Origin: Siphonodentalium dalli
Taxonomy: Eukaryota; Mollusca; Scaphopoda; Gadilida; Siphonodentaliidae
Assembly: GCA_032622095.1 (NCBI GenBank)
Contig: CP136063.1
Span: 181,081,956 to 181,145,955, forward strand
Length of the DNA: 64,000 nt
Reading direction: 5' to 3'
The notes beneath the pieces are model-generated. The model had not been told where the DNA came from, did no database searches, and was given only the letters and a program-made list of their open reading frames with translations. Made by a program: the position numbers and the translations under genes. Of this stretch, positions 34,901-49,900 are shown one piece after another (position 1 is the stretch's first letter; each line of letters opens with the position of its first letter).

Positions 34901-37900
34901 TTCACACAGTGATACGACACTTGTCAAGGCCATAATAAAACAGTTGTTTGTTTGTCCTCTCCCTACCCAGATATTTCTAACTGGGTACTAGTAGGTAGGT
35001 AGGAAAAATGTTTTTTTTTATTATGTCTGAGAATATTATATAGGAATTAAGATCAATACAGATATTTGCAATAAAATTAAATCTTTTCCAAAATTGGCAA
35101 AAAAAACCCTTTTAGAGGCACAGATGACCTTCGCAGTGAGTATGCTGCTAAAATAGTCACAACTGTTAAAACAGCCATAAACAGAAAGAATATTAAAACA
35201 TAGATATATTTTGTTCTTATACCAATCATAACACTAAAAAGCGTACAAACTTCACAATAACATATTATTTATAGGATATTTTTGATTGGTATAAGAACAA
35301 AATCTGTCTATTTTTAATATTCTGTTGTTTAATATATGGCGGTTTTAACGGATGTGACTATTATTTCAGCAACAACTATACTAAATACTCATTGACAAGT
35401 AGTTCCCTTAGGAAATGTTCAGATAATAAGTTCAACTAAATGACATATTGTTAAACTTATTAGCTAAACATTTCCCACCAATGAATATTTCTACAGCACT
35501 TGTATTATCTTTTCGCGAGTCTGTCGTCTGCTTATTTTTCCTGAATACAACTACAGATGAATAATAGACCATTCCAATATGTACTTTTATAACTGGGTGG
35601 AAGAATCCAGTTTGTATAGAAAGGGTTAATATTCAAGATGATAAGTGATGTTATAAATCATAATAACATAAAAAGTCACAGACAAACATTTGTGTCAATG
35701 GGGGATGACAAATTTAAAGTCGAAAAATTTAAGTTCTAATTGCAGTTTATACAATGCAACAAATTGGAAAAAATTCATATAAATTTTCTACATAAGAAAC
35801 TCTTGGAGGTAGCTGATTACACCAAAGTGGTGGTAAAAAGTTGGCAAAACAGTTTTCTTGCTCCTATTTTTATCCCATTTTAATAATGCTCAAACAACTC
35901 AATTTATTATTGGAAACCTATTGATAAATAACATGAGTTTTTTTTCAAAATAAGCGTACGTATAGAAATGAAAAACACATGCCTGAGCATAAAACGCTTG
36001 ACTGCGACACATGTTAAATTTGTATCTCTTTTTCAGTACATTCCTTACACATAAAATTTCACTACTTAGGGCACTGTGAGAAAGATATATATTTTTTGAA
36101 AGAAAGAGGAGATATTAACATACCGAGAGTGTAGACTAGTCATCACTATTGACGGGAAGTTTGACCTTGATAAGGTAAAGCTGCTGTTGTTTCGTTTCAT
36201 CTGTCTGCTTTTATCTGAACCAACAGAGCTATCACTGGATCCAGTTAGAGAGTTGTCCGATTTCGTTGAGTCGAAATCTTCAGTGAATCTCCTCGCATTT
36301 TCTTTCTCACGGATTCTCCTTCTTGGATGCTGTACTTTTTCTGCTTGGCGGAACTCGAAAATACTTGGTCTTCCTGCTCGTCGATCGAGAACAGATAACA
36401 CATTATTCTCATACATGACAGACATTGATGATGATAACGTACTTGTGTTGGACAACTGTGAATTATGCAGAAGTGAATCATTTCCAACTGAACTGAGATC
36501 TGAATTTGAAGGGTTTTTGTTGTACTTTTCAGATATACTAACTGATATTGATCCATTTTTAAGCACACCCTCATTAATATCTGATGAATTATCTTTCGAA
36601 TGCACATAATCATTAAGCGCCTTAACAAAATTACCAACTTCTGTCAGCGTGTCCTTACGCGCACCATTACTGTCAGTTATCTGAGCCCCACCTCTCCTTT
36701 GTTTGTTCGTCATTCTTTGGGGAGCAGCTACAGATGATCGGGAAGTTCTATTTGTACTGTTCTCTTCATTCTTCAAACTGGCATCTGCTAAATTCAAACT
36801 TTCACTTTTCCGCCTTGATTTACAACTGGATTTTAAATTTATCTCCTCTACAGATTTATCATCTAATAAAATATCACTTCTTTCTTCCATTTTGGAACTT
36901 TTTACAGAAGTTCTTGATGTTTTTCTACTTGTTGACTTATTTGAGTCCGCTAAGCTGGAAATAGTTACACCTTCTTTATCAATGTCTGCGTTTCTCAAAT
37001 TCCTGGAGGTAGTAGATATAATACTGGAATCAGACTTTCTGAGATGAGATTTTTCTGAAGTAGCATCTTCAGAAGTAATCTTTTTAGACAGCGATGATGT
37101 TTTCCTCTTTGACATCTTTGTTGGTATCTTAGACTCACTTAACACATCACACACAGTTGACGAACATTCTGACTTATCATTTACAATAGACATAGCGGAC
37201 GACACTGCTGGTAATGTCCTCCTCCTCGAACTATGTCTTGAACCTCTTGTACACCTTTCACCAACTGAAGAAGATTGATCACAGTTTGTGTTTAGAACAG
37301 GCAGGCTTGCAGATGATACCACACTATTCGGTCTCACGACTGCACATGGCTTCATATCAGGTGTAACGATACTCTTCCTTTTGCTGTTTCTGTTTGATTT
37401 TAAATTATCGCGTACCACAGCAATAGAGGGATCTCCATCTGCACTCTCAGAATCCGAGAAATAATCAAATATTTCATCAGACTTGATTTTTCTAAGTGCA
37501 GGTAGGCTCTTTCGACAGTTTGAATTGTTTTGATTACAATCTTTCATCAACTCTATGTCCATCTCATTCTGTTCTCTGTTGATAAATGCCACAGACTTTG
37601 AATTTAACTTCTCAAGGGTATCAGAACCACTTTTTCCACAACCATTAACAACAGATAAGGAATTGGTCGAGCCTTCAAGAATACCGGGAAAACTAACACT
37701 TTTACCAGATTTAACAGTTGCCGCTTTCTCCTTGTTTTCAGTAGATATTCCTTTCATAACGGCACAGCTTTTACGGCGTGATTTAGTTGGCTTAGTATCC
37801 TTACACCCAGATTTAGCAGCAGCTGTATCTAATATTGTTCCAGGATGATTTGACTCCTGCCTATTGATGTTTGTTTTGTGACCTTGTGACAGCTGTTTAG

Positions 37901-40900
37901 AGGTAATTTCTTCATCAAGAACAAGAATATCTGGTGTCTTCGTTCTTCTCTGGCCTCTTGTACATGAAGAACTTGTAGCATTTATATTTGTACAATTATC
38001 AGTCTGACGAGCAGGTTTATCACTATGATTGTTGAGCAAGTTATCACTTTTTTGTAATGAATGCGCATTGACTCCTGTCGGAGAATGAATGCTCCGCCTT
38101 CTTCTGACACCCGAGCAGACATCTTCTTCCTTCAACCTGTCAATAACAGCCATGCTTTTTCTGCGGGTTCTTTTAGAAATCGTGTCATTAGATTCACTAT
38201 CAGGCATGGCAAGAACTGGACCAGAATTAGCCATCGACTTTGATGTGCCAGAAGATAAATTATCAAAGATGAGCGAATTCTCGGCTCTATTTGCAGAATC
38301 ATTATCGGTTTGAGGTTTATTTTCTATGTTGAGCCTTTTCTGCTTCTTCGTGTTTGTTTTTATTGCTGCTTTTCTCTTGATTGTTGGACTTTCCGTATTA
38401 AATTCAAACGGAGCAGGCCGATTCTTATTCTTCTTACAGGAGACGGGCTCTATGAGGAATGAGGTGAGATCCTCTTCGATTGACAATAACTTCCTCTTTT
38501 TCGTCTCATGTCCTCGATTTCTCACCGTATGCATTCCATCTGCTGTAGTTGGTCCCATGACGGTTTCTATAGACTTTGCTTCAGCCATCTCGTCTATTTT
38601 ATCCATCAGTTTTTCTGCTGAACTATCAGTACTCAGGCCACCAAGAGGGTCCTCATCTTCAGTAGTCAGTGCATCGACATTTGTCTTCTGCGCATTAATC
38701 AAACTCTCTGAAAAAGAAAAGATCAACCCTATAATATGCAGCCACAGGCAACCCATAGATACACATAAAAGCTGTTTTATTGGTCTGGTTGGAAAACTGG
38801 AAGTTGATAAGTTTTTTAGTATTAATACAGTAAAAGCTCTCAAACCGAACAGCCTTCAGACCAGCCCTTCTATTCAATTTAGAGAGGTGTTCGTTTATAG
38901 AAATTGCATGTATTGATATCGATTGTTACTAAGAGTTGTTGAAGCATGCAACAACCAACTCATTATTGATTAATTTAACTTTATTTAAAAAGTACTGACA
39001 AGCAAATTTTCAAAGCTGCGTTCTGAGAATTTCTTTTCTTGCCACCTATTAAAATAACAGTACTTTTAAATAACTTAATCACTTTTAAATAACATAGATT
39101 AAACATGGTATAATAAGAATTAAAAACATGGTATATTAAGACATAATATAATATACATGGAAACAATAAATTTTACGGTGATTCGAAAATGTCGATTAAT
39201 GTACAACATGTATTGTAATTTCGTACTATTGTATACGTTCAACAATTTAATTAGCAGTCTTTGTTCGACAAATGCTTTAAACAGGATTATAACAGCAGGC
39301 GTCGGATTAGATAACTGCTTGTTTCACACATTGAGTGAACAATGGTGACTTCATGGAGAATAGAGCACCGACACTATAATTTACATCAGTCATCTCGTTG
39401 AGGTGCATGGACTTATTTTTGTGACCACTGTCAAAACTAAACACTATAATGAAGTTTGCTAAAGTACACAAGGGCAGTGTATATATTGTCACCGATAAAG
39501 ATTTAATCAACATGCCACAATGAATGAGCCATCAAGAACACGACCGCTCAGAGTTTAATGTAGACCAGAGATATAAACTTATAAAGGATCCCCAGTTTTC
39601 ACCAAAGCCAATAAGAGCTCAGCATCAAGTATGTCAAATCTACAGCACGTGTGTTCGGTTGGTGTCGATAAATATGCATGTCTCCCATAAGGAGCCTTGC
39701 ATATATAAGAGAATGCACTGGCACATGATCTTTAATGTTGCACCCACAAGCGCAGCTCCCGTCGTGAAAGGATTAAACTACTCCGCAGTATGTTTGGGCT
39801 GAAATAGATGCTAGCAAATTTTCAAAGCTGCGTTCTGAGAATTTCTTTTCTTGCCACCTATTAATGTCATATTATGGACTTGTTCGAGCTCGTGAAACTG
39901 ATAAGTTAGTATTCAGGCGTTACGCCAACCTGGAGAATGTAGCATTCTACTAACATCGTCATAAATTTCAAAGAAACTTCGTCAAAACTACTTTCAATTG
40001 TAAATATTTACATCTGGATTCAGGACGCAACAATCGGCGACAAACAAACACAAATGATTTCGCCATCCAGAGTCACTGCATTTAATTAATATATCAGAAT
40101 GACGGTATGTGTTGGCAATTTGGATTAATATTCGTAAAAAGAACAACTTTGAGCAAGATTATTCTCGATTTCAATTGGATCACCCTACCAGAGTGTATGA
40201 ACTTTCTCATCACTTTAATACCAAATTCAATTGACTTAATATAAGTAAAAACTACTACCCACCGAATAGTCTTCTCTGCAGTGGAGCTTCATAAACATCA
40301 GGCTGAGAACTCTCCTCCCGTGTAGGTGTTCCTACAAAATAGATTATTTGTTCTAAACAATAATTAGTTAAAACCAATTAAAGATTAGGCATTCCTTGGA
40401 TAATATAATTTATAAAATGAAAAGCATTGCATAATTTGAACAAAGTGCTGAACATTTTCAGTGTAGTGCCTAGTGCAGTAGTGGTCACACGTGAAATTGT
40501 AATCAATGAATTTCATGGCAACTATGCTATAATGAAACAGTGTTCGACAAACTCGGTGATACTAACTTGGCCATTGCAAGCCTTCAGTATTTTTACAATT
40601 GTTTCCAAGTAGATAAAATATAGGTGGAGCGGAAACGGTTTTCTACAATATATTGCCAATCTGTCATTATAATAATATGTAAGCTGGAACCCTGAACGAA
40701 TCTTTGAATCCATCGGTGTGTAATATATACCTATTGAATTGAGTAGCTGCTGGATGGAGTCTTTCAAATCAGGAGTGTCAGGTACTGTCTCTGGTGTAAA
40801 CAGTAATGGTTCCATCTGGAATTTAATTGATTAAATCACAATTTAAACAAGGGTTGCGTATCGAAGATGGTGCTCATCAAGTGCTTTTGCTCATAATATA

Positions 40901-43900
40901 TATAAGAGTGAATCTGTCCGACAGAGAATCACTAAAAACAAGTGCACCACCCAGAGTATCCCCCACCAAGGTGCTTTCCATTGGGATTTATTAATTTTCT
41001 GATGTGGCTTAATTCGTAAGATGTCATAATCTGGTCTACGATGACTGGATAAAACTGACATGTATACAAACAAATATTGAAATCGATTCATATTTGCTTG
41101 AGTTATCAAGCCAGATTGACCAAAATCGCGAAAAATTTACAAACATGAAAATTCAAACATCATTGGGCACTAGTTTGAAAGCATACCTGTGAACCCTCAG
41201 CCCAATAGTAGCTTATAATGTACAACATTTATAGAAACATTCAAAATGAACAAATCTAATTATTCATTTATAGTCGGTTACATTCTGGAATTTGACAATG
41301 TGCATTTGTATATGTCGGAAAACAAAACTTCAAGGTGTCTTTTTTATTCAAAAATGGGAATGCAAGACGAAACAAAAGTCTATGTCTATTAGCTCTCGAA
41401 AAATAGCAATTTTTCTTTGAAAATATTTTAATTAAAAAGTTGGAATGCGAGACAAAATGGTATGGTAGGTTAGTTCCGCGTGGGGAATTGCCATATTTAT
41501 CTTAATAGTGCCGGTTCCACCCCTGGCCAAGTGGTCCTGCTAATTTGCTATGACGTTTGATGGGTCCTGCTTAAAATACTATGATGCTGGTAGGGCAAAC
41601 TGATGCTGTTTTTAATAAGTACCGTTATTTTATCTGGAGTTGTCATTTTTACAGTGTTTTGCTAATCTGAATGAATCAAGGAAAAGCCATTAGGCAGTGA
41701 AGGATCCATGGATTTTCTGGGAAAACCTGTTTTCGGGAACTATATGTCTTCGGCATATCTCGAAGGCTGAAGGCCTTAGTGGGGGAGGGTAAGAGAGAAG
41801 GTGTCCTCCGTCCATACGTGGGGGGGGGGGAATTCTGGGGGTTCTTCCTTGGGAAATTTCTGAAAATCCAATGCATTGAGAGTGAATCTAGGGATTCAAT
41901 GGATTATGCTGAAATGAGACTTACTGCTATCACTCTAATTAATATAATAGGAGAGACACATCTATTATATATTGTGGAACTTCTGTCTGTCTTGTGTATT
42001 CATGTGTGTTTGTGTCTTATAGACTCAAAAACTGCTCGACCGATCCAACTCGAATTAGTTATGTAGGCCTACTTTGATCCTGGGAACAATATGGGAGGGT
42101 CCCATTTCACGTGTGACCGTGTCCTTGACATTGCTCATATAAGCTCATACAGGCATGTTTCTGGACCTCGACCAATCCGACTCAAATTTGGTATGTAGTC
42201 CTACTTTGATCCCGGGAACAATATGGGCAGGTCCAATTTATTGTGTGACCGTGTCCTTGACCTCGCTCATAACCACTCATATAGGCATGTTTCTGGACCG
42301 ATCGAACAATAATTTGTCAAGTCGGGCACATCAGGTAGTACATAATATAATGCAAAAACAATGTCTATCTCGTATTCTTAATTTCTCAGTACACTTGTGT
42401 AGTAAGTTAGTAATTAGTAATAATCTCTATGTTAATTATTTATTTGTTATTCTCCATGAAATGGCCAACCTCAATAATCGTGTTAAATGGTAAAACAAAC
42501 ATGTTCAAATTGTGGGTTCTATTTGAACGGAAAATTTAACAAGAGATGGAATATCATCCGGTGCATACCCCCTTGTAGCATACCACCTAGTGTGGGCATA
42601 TCTATAACCTATGACTGATATACTCAGACAGATGGACCCAAAAATCAGCATTTTCATATAAAAAACAATAAATAAATACAGAACAAAAAACCTAAACAAA
42701 ACGATTGAACTCACCATTGAATGTCCTCATAGTTAACATCCATACCAAATTTAATTGAGATCCGAGCATTACTGTTCAAGTTATGGCCTGAACAGACATC
42801 GGATGGACCAGAAAGCCAACATTTCCAGATAAACAAAGATGAATAACTCTAGAATGGAAAATCCGAACAAAACGATGGAACCCTCTATTGAATTCCCTCA
42901 TTGAAGTGAAAATCCATACCAAATTTCATAGAGAACCGAGCACTACTGTTCAAGTTATGACATGAACAGACATCGGACAGACAGGTGCAAAACAGTATAC
43001 CCCCCCCCTTTTTTTTAAAAGGGGGTATAATTACCAACAGGTTTTGATAATAATTAGCACCCACTTTTCTTCATCTCCATCAAAGAATATGCCTATATCC
43101 ATAGCGATCTTATCATCAATAGATGAACGTTCCGTCTCGGCTTACACTATTTCCGCATTTGTCAAAATGATTGCACCCGGAAGAAAATGATACGATACAA
43201 GGCCCTCCATTCCTATGCCTCGAAAATTGGGAACACAATTAACCACTAACATGATTAAGTTAATAGAAATTTTAGTGAATTCTGTCATCAGTTTTGACCA
43301 AAACCACCAAAACTAAGTTCCACTGATTTATTTGCGATATTTCCTCCACTAAATAGCTGAGAAGTGAATTTTACGATTCTGTGTGTTCGTTTTCGTTTTT
43401 ATTTTGAATATTGTTGGGCATCAGGAATTTCGGCGCCGGGAGATTGGGTGCCCAAACCGGTTACCAGTATGAAGTTATTGCATTATGTGTATAAAACATA
43501 TATATTATAAAATATTTTAAGAATGGGTATGTTGGTTGTTGCAAAGCGACCATAATCAAGATGGCTACTTCTGTCGTTTTGCAAGCATCCGTGCAACCAT
43601 TGTTGAAATATTTTATAAGTATATCGGTTCTTGAATGAATACAGACAGATTATATTCTTTGCCCAGATTAGCCAAACACCGCGAAAATGACAACTATAGA
43701 AAAAATAACGGAAATTCAGCAGGACCCACCAGCATCATAACAATTCAGCAGGACCCACCAGCATCATAGCAAATAAAAGGTCAGCCGACCACAGTGTCCC
43801 CCAAAAACGTGGCAAGTCGACACCGCTTTGTTAAAGAAATTAAAAAAAAATGTTGAAATGTTCTAAGTCGAACGGGTTAATAATTCCGTAAACAAATAAT

Positions 43901-46900
43901 TTTTCCGTCATCTATATACATGCTGCACATCTCCAATATGTGGGTAACTATACTCTGAAGTTTCAAATATCTAAGATCAAAACTGTAAGAGGAGTTGATT
44001 ACACCATGAAGGTATCCTCATACAGAAAATTATAAAAAAAAAAATTCAAAGTCGAAAGGCCCATAACGCTGGGAAAAATCATTGGATCAAACTCAAATTC
44101 GAACAATCCAAACTTGAGTTATCATCCGGAAACCAAAGAAAAAACAAGAAAAATAGAATTTTCTAAGTCGAAAAGCCCATAACTCTGAGAAAAATCATCG
44201 GATCAAACTCAAATTCAAACTTGACCTGTATTTTGATATCAATGACTAATGGTGTGTAATAATATTATAATACCTCCAATTTCATAAACTTACTGGACTC
44301 CTGGGTGCTACGGTATCGGCTATAAACAGGCTTGAAGGTGGAGAGTTTGATGGTGTCAAGTCCATAGGTTTGAAGCGATTCATCGTAGCGATTCTTTTTC
44401 TTCGTTTTACACATTTCTCAGCACTGTCCTTCAATTCCTCATAGAAATCCTTCGGCTGCATAGATTTAGCTTTCTGAAGTGTGATAGGAAAGAAAATCTG
44501 GTATTTTAATTAATGGCTTATACAGAAGATCTACAGTTTTCAATGTTTTATAGGTAACAACTGGAGGTGTGACTAAGGATACCCCCCGAAGTTCACATGC
44601 AGGGTTTCCACTGGTGCTATAAGGGCATCAGGTCCCTTTCCCCTCACCAAATTTCCCCTTTGTACATATTCCCCTACCCAGTCCACAGCTTAATACCTAC
44701 ATCACCTGTGATACAGGTCCTGTGTATCAGTCACTAATAAAACCAACAGGGAGTGATAAACGATCATTTTATTTGCCAGCTAACGCTGATCACTTGTGAA
44801 CCATTTTGCGGGAGAAGAATGCTTTTCAGTTTTACATACATCAACAATTAGTGGGTTATTTTGAAAGATATCGAAGCGCACATCGCTATATGGCATGTGG
44901 TTGATTCTGCCTGGTTAACCCTTTCAGTGCCAAGTCCGATTTTTGTATCAACCCATACTTCCTTGATCATTTTTCAAATTTATTGATTAAATAATGTGAT
45001 ACGTTGATGGAAAGAGCTCTAATGTATCACATTATTATAATTTATAATAATGTGATACATTAATAGAGCTCTTTCCATCAATGTATCACATTATTATAAT
45101 CAATAAATTTGAAAAATTATCAAGGAAACATGGGTCGATACAAAAATCAGACTTGGCACTGAAATGGTTAAGTAAAAATTGCGTTCTCAATTAACTCACT
45201 GTTCTGACTGGTTCTGATTTATTATTATGTAGAAGAGGTCCAGATATTAGCCACTGAAGGATGATCAGGAATATTTCATGGAATTGGCAATGGTATCTTA
45301 TGTTGTCATGAATGTAGTGAAGTCAGACATAGCAATAAATTGCGAAAAATGTTAACAATTTCTTCAGTTGTTGGTGGCGGTATGAAAAATTGTCAGTACA
45401 CTTATTTTACCTGTGAATTTAACTTGACTCAGTTCACGGTACCTACACAATATCACAGTTTATTTGCAGTGGCAAATGACAACACCCTTACATTACTTAA
45501 CCCTTGCAATTGTTAAAAATAAAACACAATTACAAATCCTTGACATTTCTACTTACTTTTCCATAACTGAAACAATCAGAACTTGGCTTAAATTATGGAC
45601 TGATTTACTGAATACTAGTTTAGGGTTGAAACGATTAATCGACTAGTCGTAGACGATGCTGAAATGTCAGAACGTCGACTCTGAATTATGCTGTCGACTA
45701 GTTGGAATATAGTGTATTAGTTGCATGTATAACATTTTCAAGATCAATTCCGGCATAAACGGTGTTAACTGCGCGTAAGTTATGGTAAGTATAACGTTTG
45801 GTGGCACCCGGAATTGACAGTGTTACTAGTATATAGACACACACGGACCGGTGACCTCGACTATTAATTGAACGAATGAAATTGACAGCACAATGTCTCA
45901 CTCGTTGTTTGAGGTCAAAGACATGATGGCAATGATTGACGCAGCTTTGTCGTTTGTCCGAGACCGCTTTTATATACACTGTGTATATTTCAATTGATCT
46001 TGCACTGTCAGGTTATGATGCGTCGCTGGGTGAAGGTCGCTTAAGGTGACGTCATTGGTGCTACCGTATATAAATGATACTGACATTAAGAACTGAACAT
46101 TAACATTTTATAGTGACACCGCTCGGCACCGGTTTATTGGTGATCACGTGACTAAACGAAATAATATCGAACGCTGATATTAAATTTAAAACCTGTATAA
46201 ATGATCGTGTTTCTAATCATTATCCACCACATGTCTAATTATATAATTACATTCAGTGTGTTGGATAAATATCAAGATGTTTACAGTATTATTTCCCAAA
46301 TAAATTGGTGTGTATGCAGGGAAATGCGCAACGCAATATACCATCATTGCATCAGTCATCAGTGTACGATGAATTTTCCATACAATGTTATGTTTGAAAG
46401 TTTTGATATCGGGTACCGACTAGTCGACGCAACGCGACTTTTGGGCCTCGACTAGTCGACTCTGAAATTCACTAATCGTTTCAACACTATACTAGTTATT
46501 AGATATTCGCAGTTTGTTGATGAACTGAGATCTACCCCAGTGGCTATAGGGGTACCATTCCCCTAACCCCAAGCGGAAACGCTGGCAAATGGGCTACAAA
46601 ACGGTAGTCATATTAAAAGGAGATGGCTCTTTCAATCCTCAAATTAAGTATACAAAATTTGGTAAAATTGCCAAGTCAAAAAAAGGTGATATAAACTGAA
46701 CTAATATATGTCCAACCAATCTCGTAATCACAGGTGCACCGGTTGCCGTGGTGATAAATATATGTGCCACGTTTTAAAGAAATTGCTGAGGAAACAAAGG
46801 AGTTCAAGCTTGCACAAAATGACAAAATTAAGTCGAAAATTGGGATAAATTTAGCAAAAAAGTTTGAATGTATCTCATAATTGTAGGGCTGCGGCCCTCG

Positions 46901-49900
46901 TAATCTGATGTTGGTACATCATGCTGATATTTTGATTCTTAGCTATAAAAATATAAGAATCAATTTTGATTCTACTCGCCTTCAATGGATTTTAAGCCCT
47001 GCAAATATTGGAAAATGCTGTGCAATTTAATATTTCCTATTTAGCATGTTGTTACCCGCTGCATATTGTTAATGGACTGGACAAGGACATGTATAGTTGT
47101 TCTTCACATGTATTCCAAACCGTTTCCAGCCATCCTTGTCAGTTCCTCTAAGTAGGGACATGTTTGGAAGTTGGGGTGGAGTCGAGATGATATTTTGTAA
47201 CTATCTTTTGATTAATTTGATTCAGACAACACATAAAAATTATGCTACATTGTTTAAGGCCTAAGCAGAATGAGGTCCCCAGAGGGTGAATTTAGTGATG
47301 CTAGACCACTGTGCAGGGTAGAGTCACTAAATTCACCCTCTGGGGACCTCATTTTGCCAATGTCCGGCACCATATTTTCAGGCCTGTTTATGAAATCAAC
47401 TTTGAAAATATGTGTAAAACCTATAGATCTCCCCACATAATAATGAAAGTGTATAATTTTTATGCTATTGATTAGATATCATATCTTGCCATGAATGTCC
47501 TATAATCGACTTCAGTTGATATCGTTCCAAACTTAGTTTGAGATATTATCGGCCAAGATATATCGGCATTCAGTCTCAGGCTGATAATGAAGTTACCTCG
47601 TGCTGATATATTGGTTTATATCAAACTAACTAAGTGATACTTAGAGGATATTACTTGGTTGGTTTGATATTAGACCTCAGGTAACCTCATATCAGCCTTA
47701 GACCGAAGGTGGAAGGGTGATATGAGGTAACCGAGGGCTGATATCAGGCCTATAACATCAAGCCAACCAACCAAGTAATATCCTATTTATTAATTAGATC
47801 GCATCTTAGTAACTGACTAGACAACTCTTTCATATGAGTGACATCGCAAAAATTGATATCTACATATTATTTAGCACTGAAGTAGATTTAAGGCATGTTG
47901 TAAAACCATACAACTCGGATTGGTGCAGTTGTAAAATGATATTACTCAGATTAGTGATGTCGTAAAATGATATAACTCGTTTTAAAGGCAAATTGAAGCG
48001 ATATTCAGATAGTTCGATAACAGGCCGTTCTGGACAAAAATGTAATATCTAATTGACAATCTCTAAGCATATCTCAGACTTATAGAATGATGCTTATACC
48101 TTGAGTTTCCCAATGAAGACAGGAGTGTTTTCTTCATTGGTGACAGCAGGGAAATGACCTTCAGAGACATGTTCTTGATTTTTCTTGCAACTGTAAAAGA
48201 AATTTAATTGTCAAATATATTTTGAAATAGAATGCGTTTATTGAAAATTTACAGTCATAAATGTTTTATTTATATGCAGCCCATGGAATTAGGAAAAATG
48301 TCCCAAAGTTAATGCTGTGGCATGTTAGATGCCATATGTTGCCACAAAATTCCCCATGGTATTGCTTCTTACCAATGCCAATTTCAAGGACTGTATATGT
48401 GTGTCAAATGCACTGAACAACCAATATCAAGAAGACGATACTTGTTGAAAATGATCTAGTCATCAATAACCCACATTTCTGATCTAGGTCAAAGATGAGA
48501 ATTAAACTTCAACATTACTATGTCCAACTCAGCTAATTTAACATACAAATTAATATCAAGCACCTTCATAGTAACCATATACTAAAAGACATAAGTCATA
48601 AGACATGGTGGTATAAATATTAATCAAGTCTCACCTATCAACCCACAATACAGACACAAGATGGGCTCCTTTCTTTCTGGCTTTCTCCTTGGTACGCCGA
48701 CTTCCTTCCTTGAAAACTACATGAGTGACAACATCAGTGAATTTGTCAGCTATATCAGCTCCTAATCTGAGCAGTTCGAGGCAGATTGCTTTACTTCGGT
48801 TATCATTAGCAGACCTAACTTCCACATAAGCTAACACACCTGAAATGGAAAATTTTCCCTTACTCTACTAAATGGATCCTCCAACCCAGTTACAAAAGTA
48901 TACATTGGAATGGTCTATCATTCATTTGGAGGGATGTTCAGGTAATACTGGGAACAGATAATACAAATCTGAATGATTCATATTTAATGGTGGGAAATGT
49001 TGAGATAACAAGTTCAACAAATGACCATAGCTTCCTAAGGGAATTACTCGTCAATGAGTATTTTTGAACAAAAAGGGTTAATTAATCTCTTCCTTTTCTG
49101 ACACCAAAAATCATTTTGTTAATGTTTCAATAATACTGTCAATGACACTGAAGCTCAACTTGGAGAGGGGATATTGTCAAATGTTACAGTCATTGGAGAG
49201 ATAGGGAATGCAGAGCGTTGGTACTAATATGTCTATGTAATACTGAACACCCAATGGATTTAGTCATACAAAGAGTAAAATATAAGATGGCCACTGGCAG
49301 CCATGATTTTTTACATTTTTCTCCCATTTGGAGGTCACCCCGAGGATCCATTTGAAGTTTGGTGATGATTGGATTAGGGATGTAGCCTGTAGGGTGTTCC
49401 AACGGATTTAGTGATGCAAAGAGTAAAATCCAAGATGGCTGCCAGCTGCCATGTTTTTCATCAAAAATCGGAAAAAAATATTAGCTCCCATCTCGAGGTG
49501 ACCCCGATGATCCATATGAAGTGTGGTGATGATCGGGTTAGGGATGTGGACTGTAGGGTGTGCTAATGGATTCAAAAGTGAAATCCAAGATGGCCATTGG
49601 CCATGAACGAAATTCAGAGAAAAATGGTAAGCTACTATCTAGAGGTCACCCTGAAGATCCCTACAAAGTTTGGTGACAATCGGAAGAGGGATGTGTTGTG
49701 CCAAAGGAAATTGTTGACAGACGCACCCACACACAAACGCACAAATGACGGACGACCAACCCATGGCAATAGCTCAAACTTTACAAAGTAAAGTTGAGCT
49801 AAAAATAATATTCTTATTTAAAGTCACATGGCGGTTTGTGCTCCAAAATATACCTAATAATATTTGCTTTTATATTTTTCCTGTTTAAATATCAACATAC

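Noticed and set aside
38326-38916. 196-codon + strand ORF antisense to MCPH1 exon 7, and other antisense ORFs at 36187-38313
   Set aside because: They mirror the Ser/Lys-rich MCPH1 exon on the other strand; Phe/Ser/Leu-rich without domains or splice logic.
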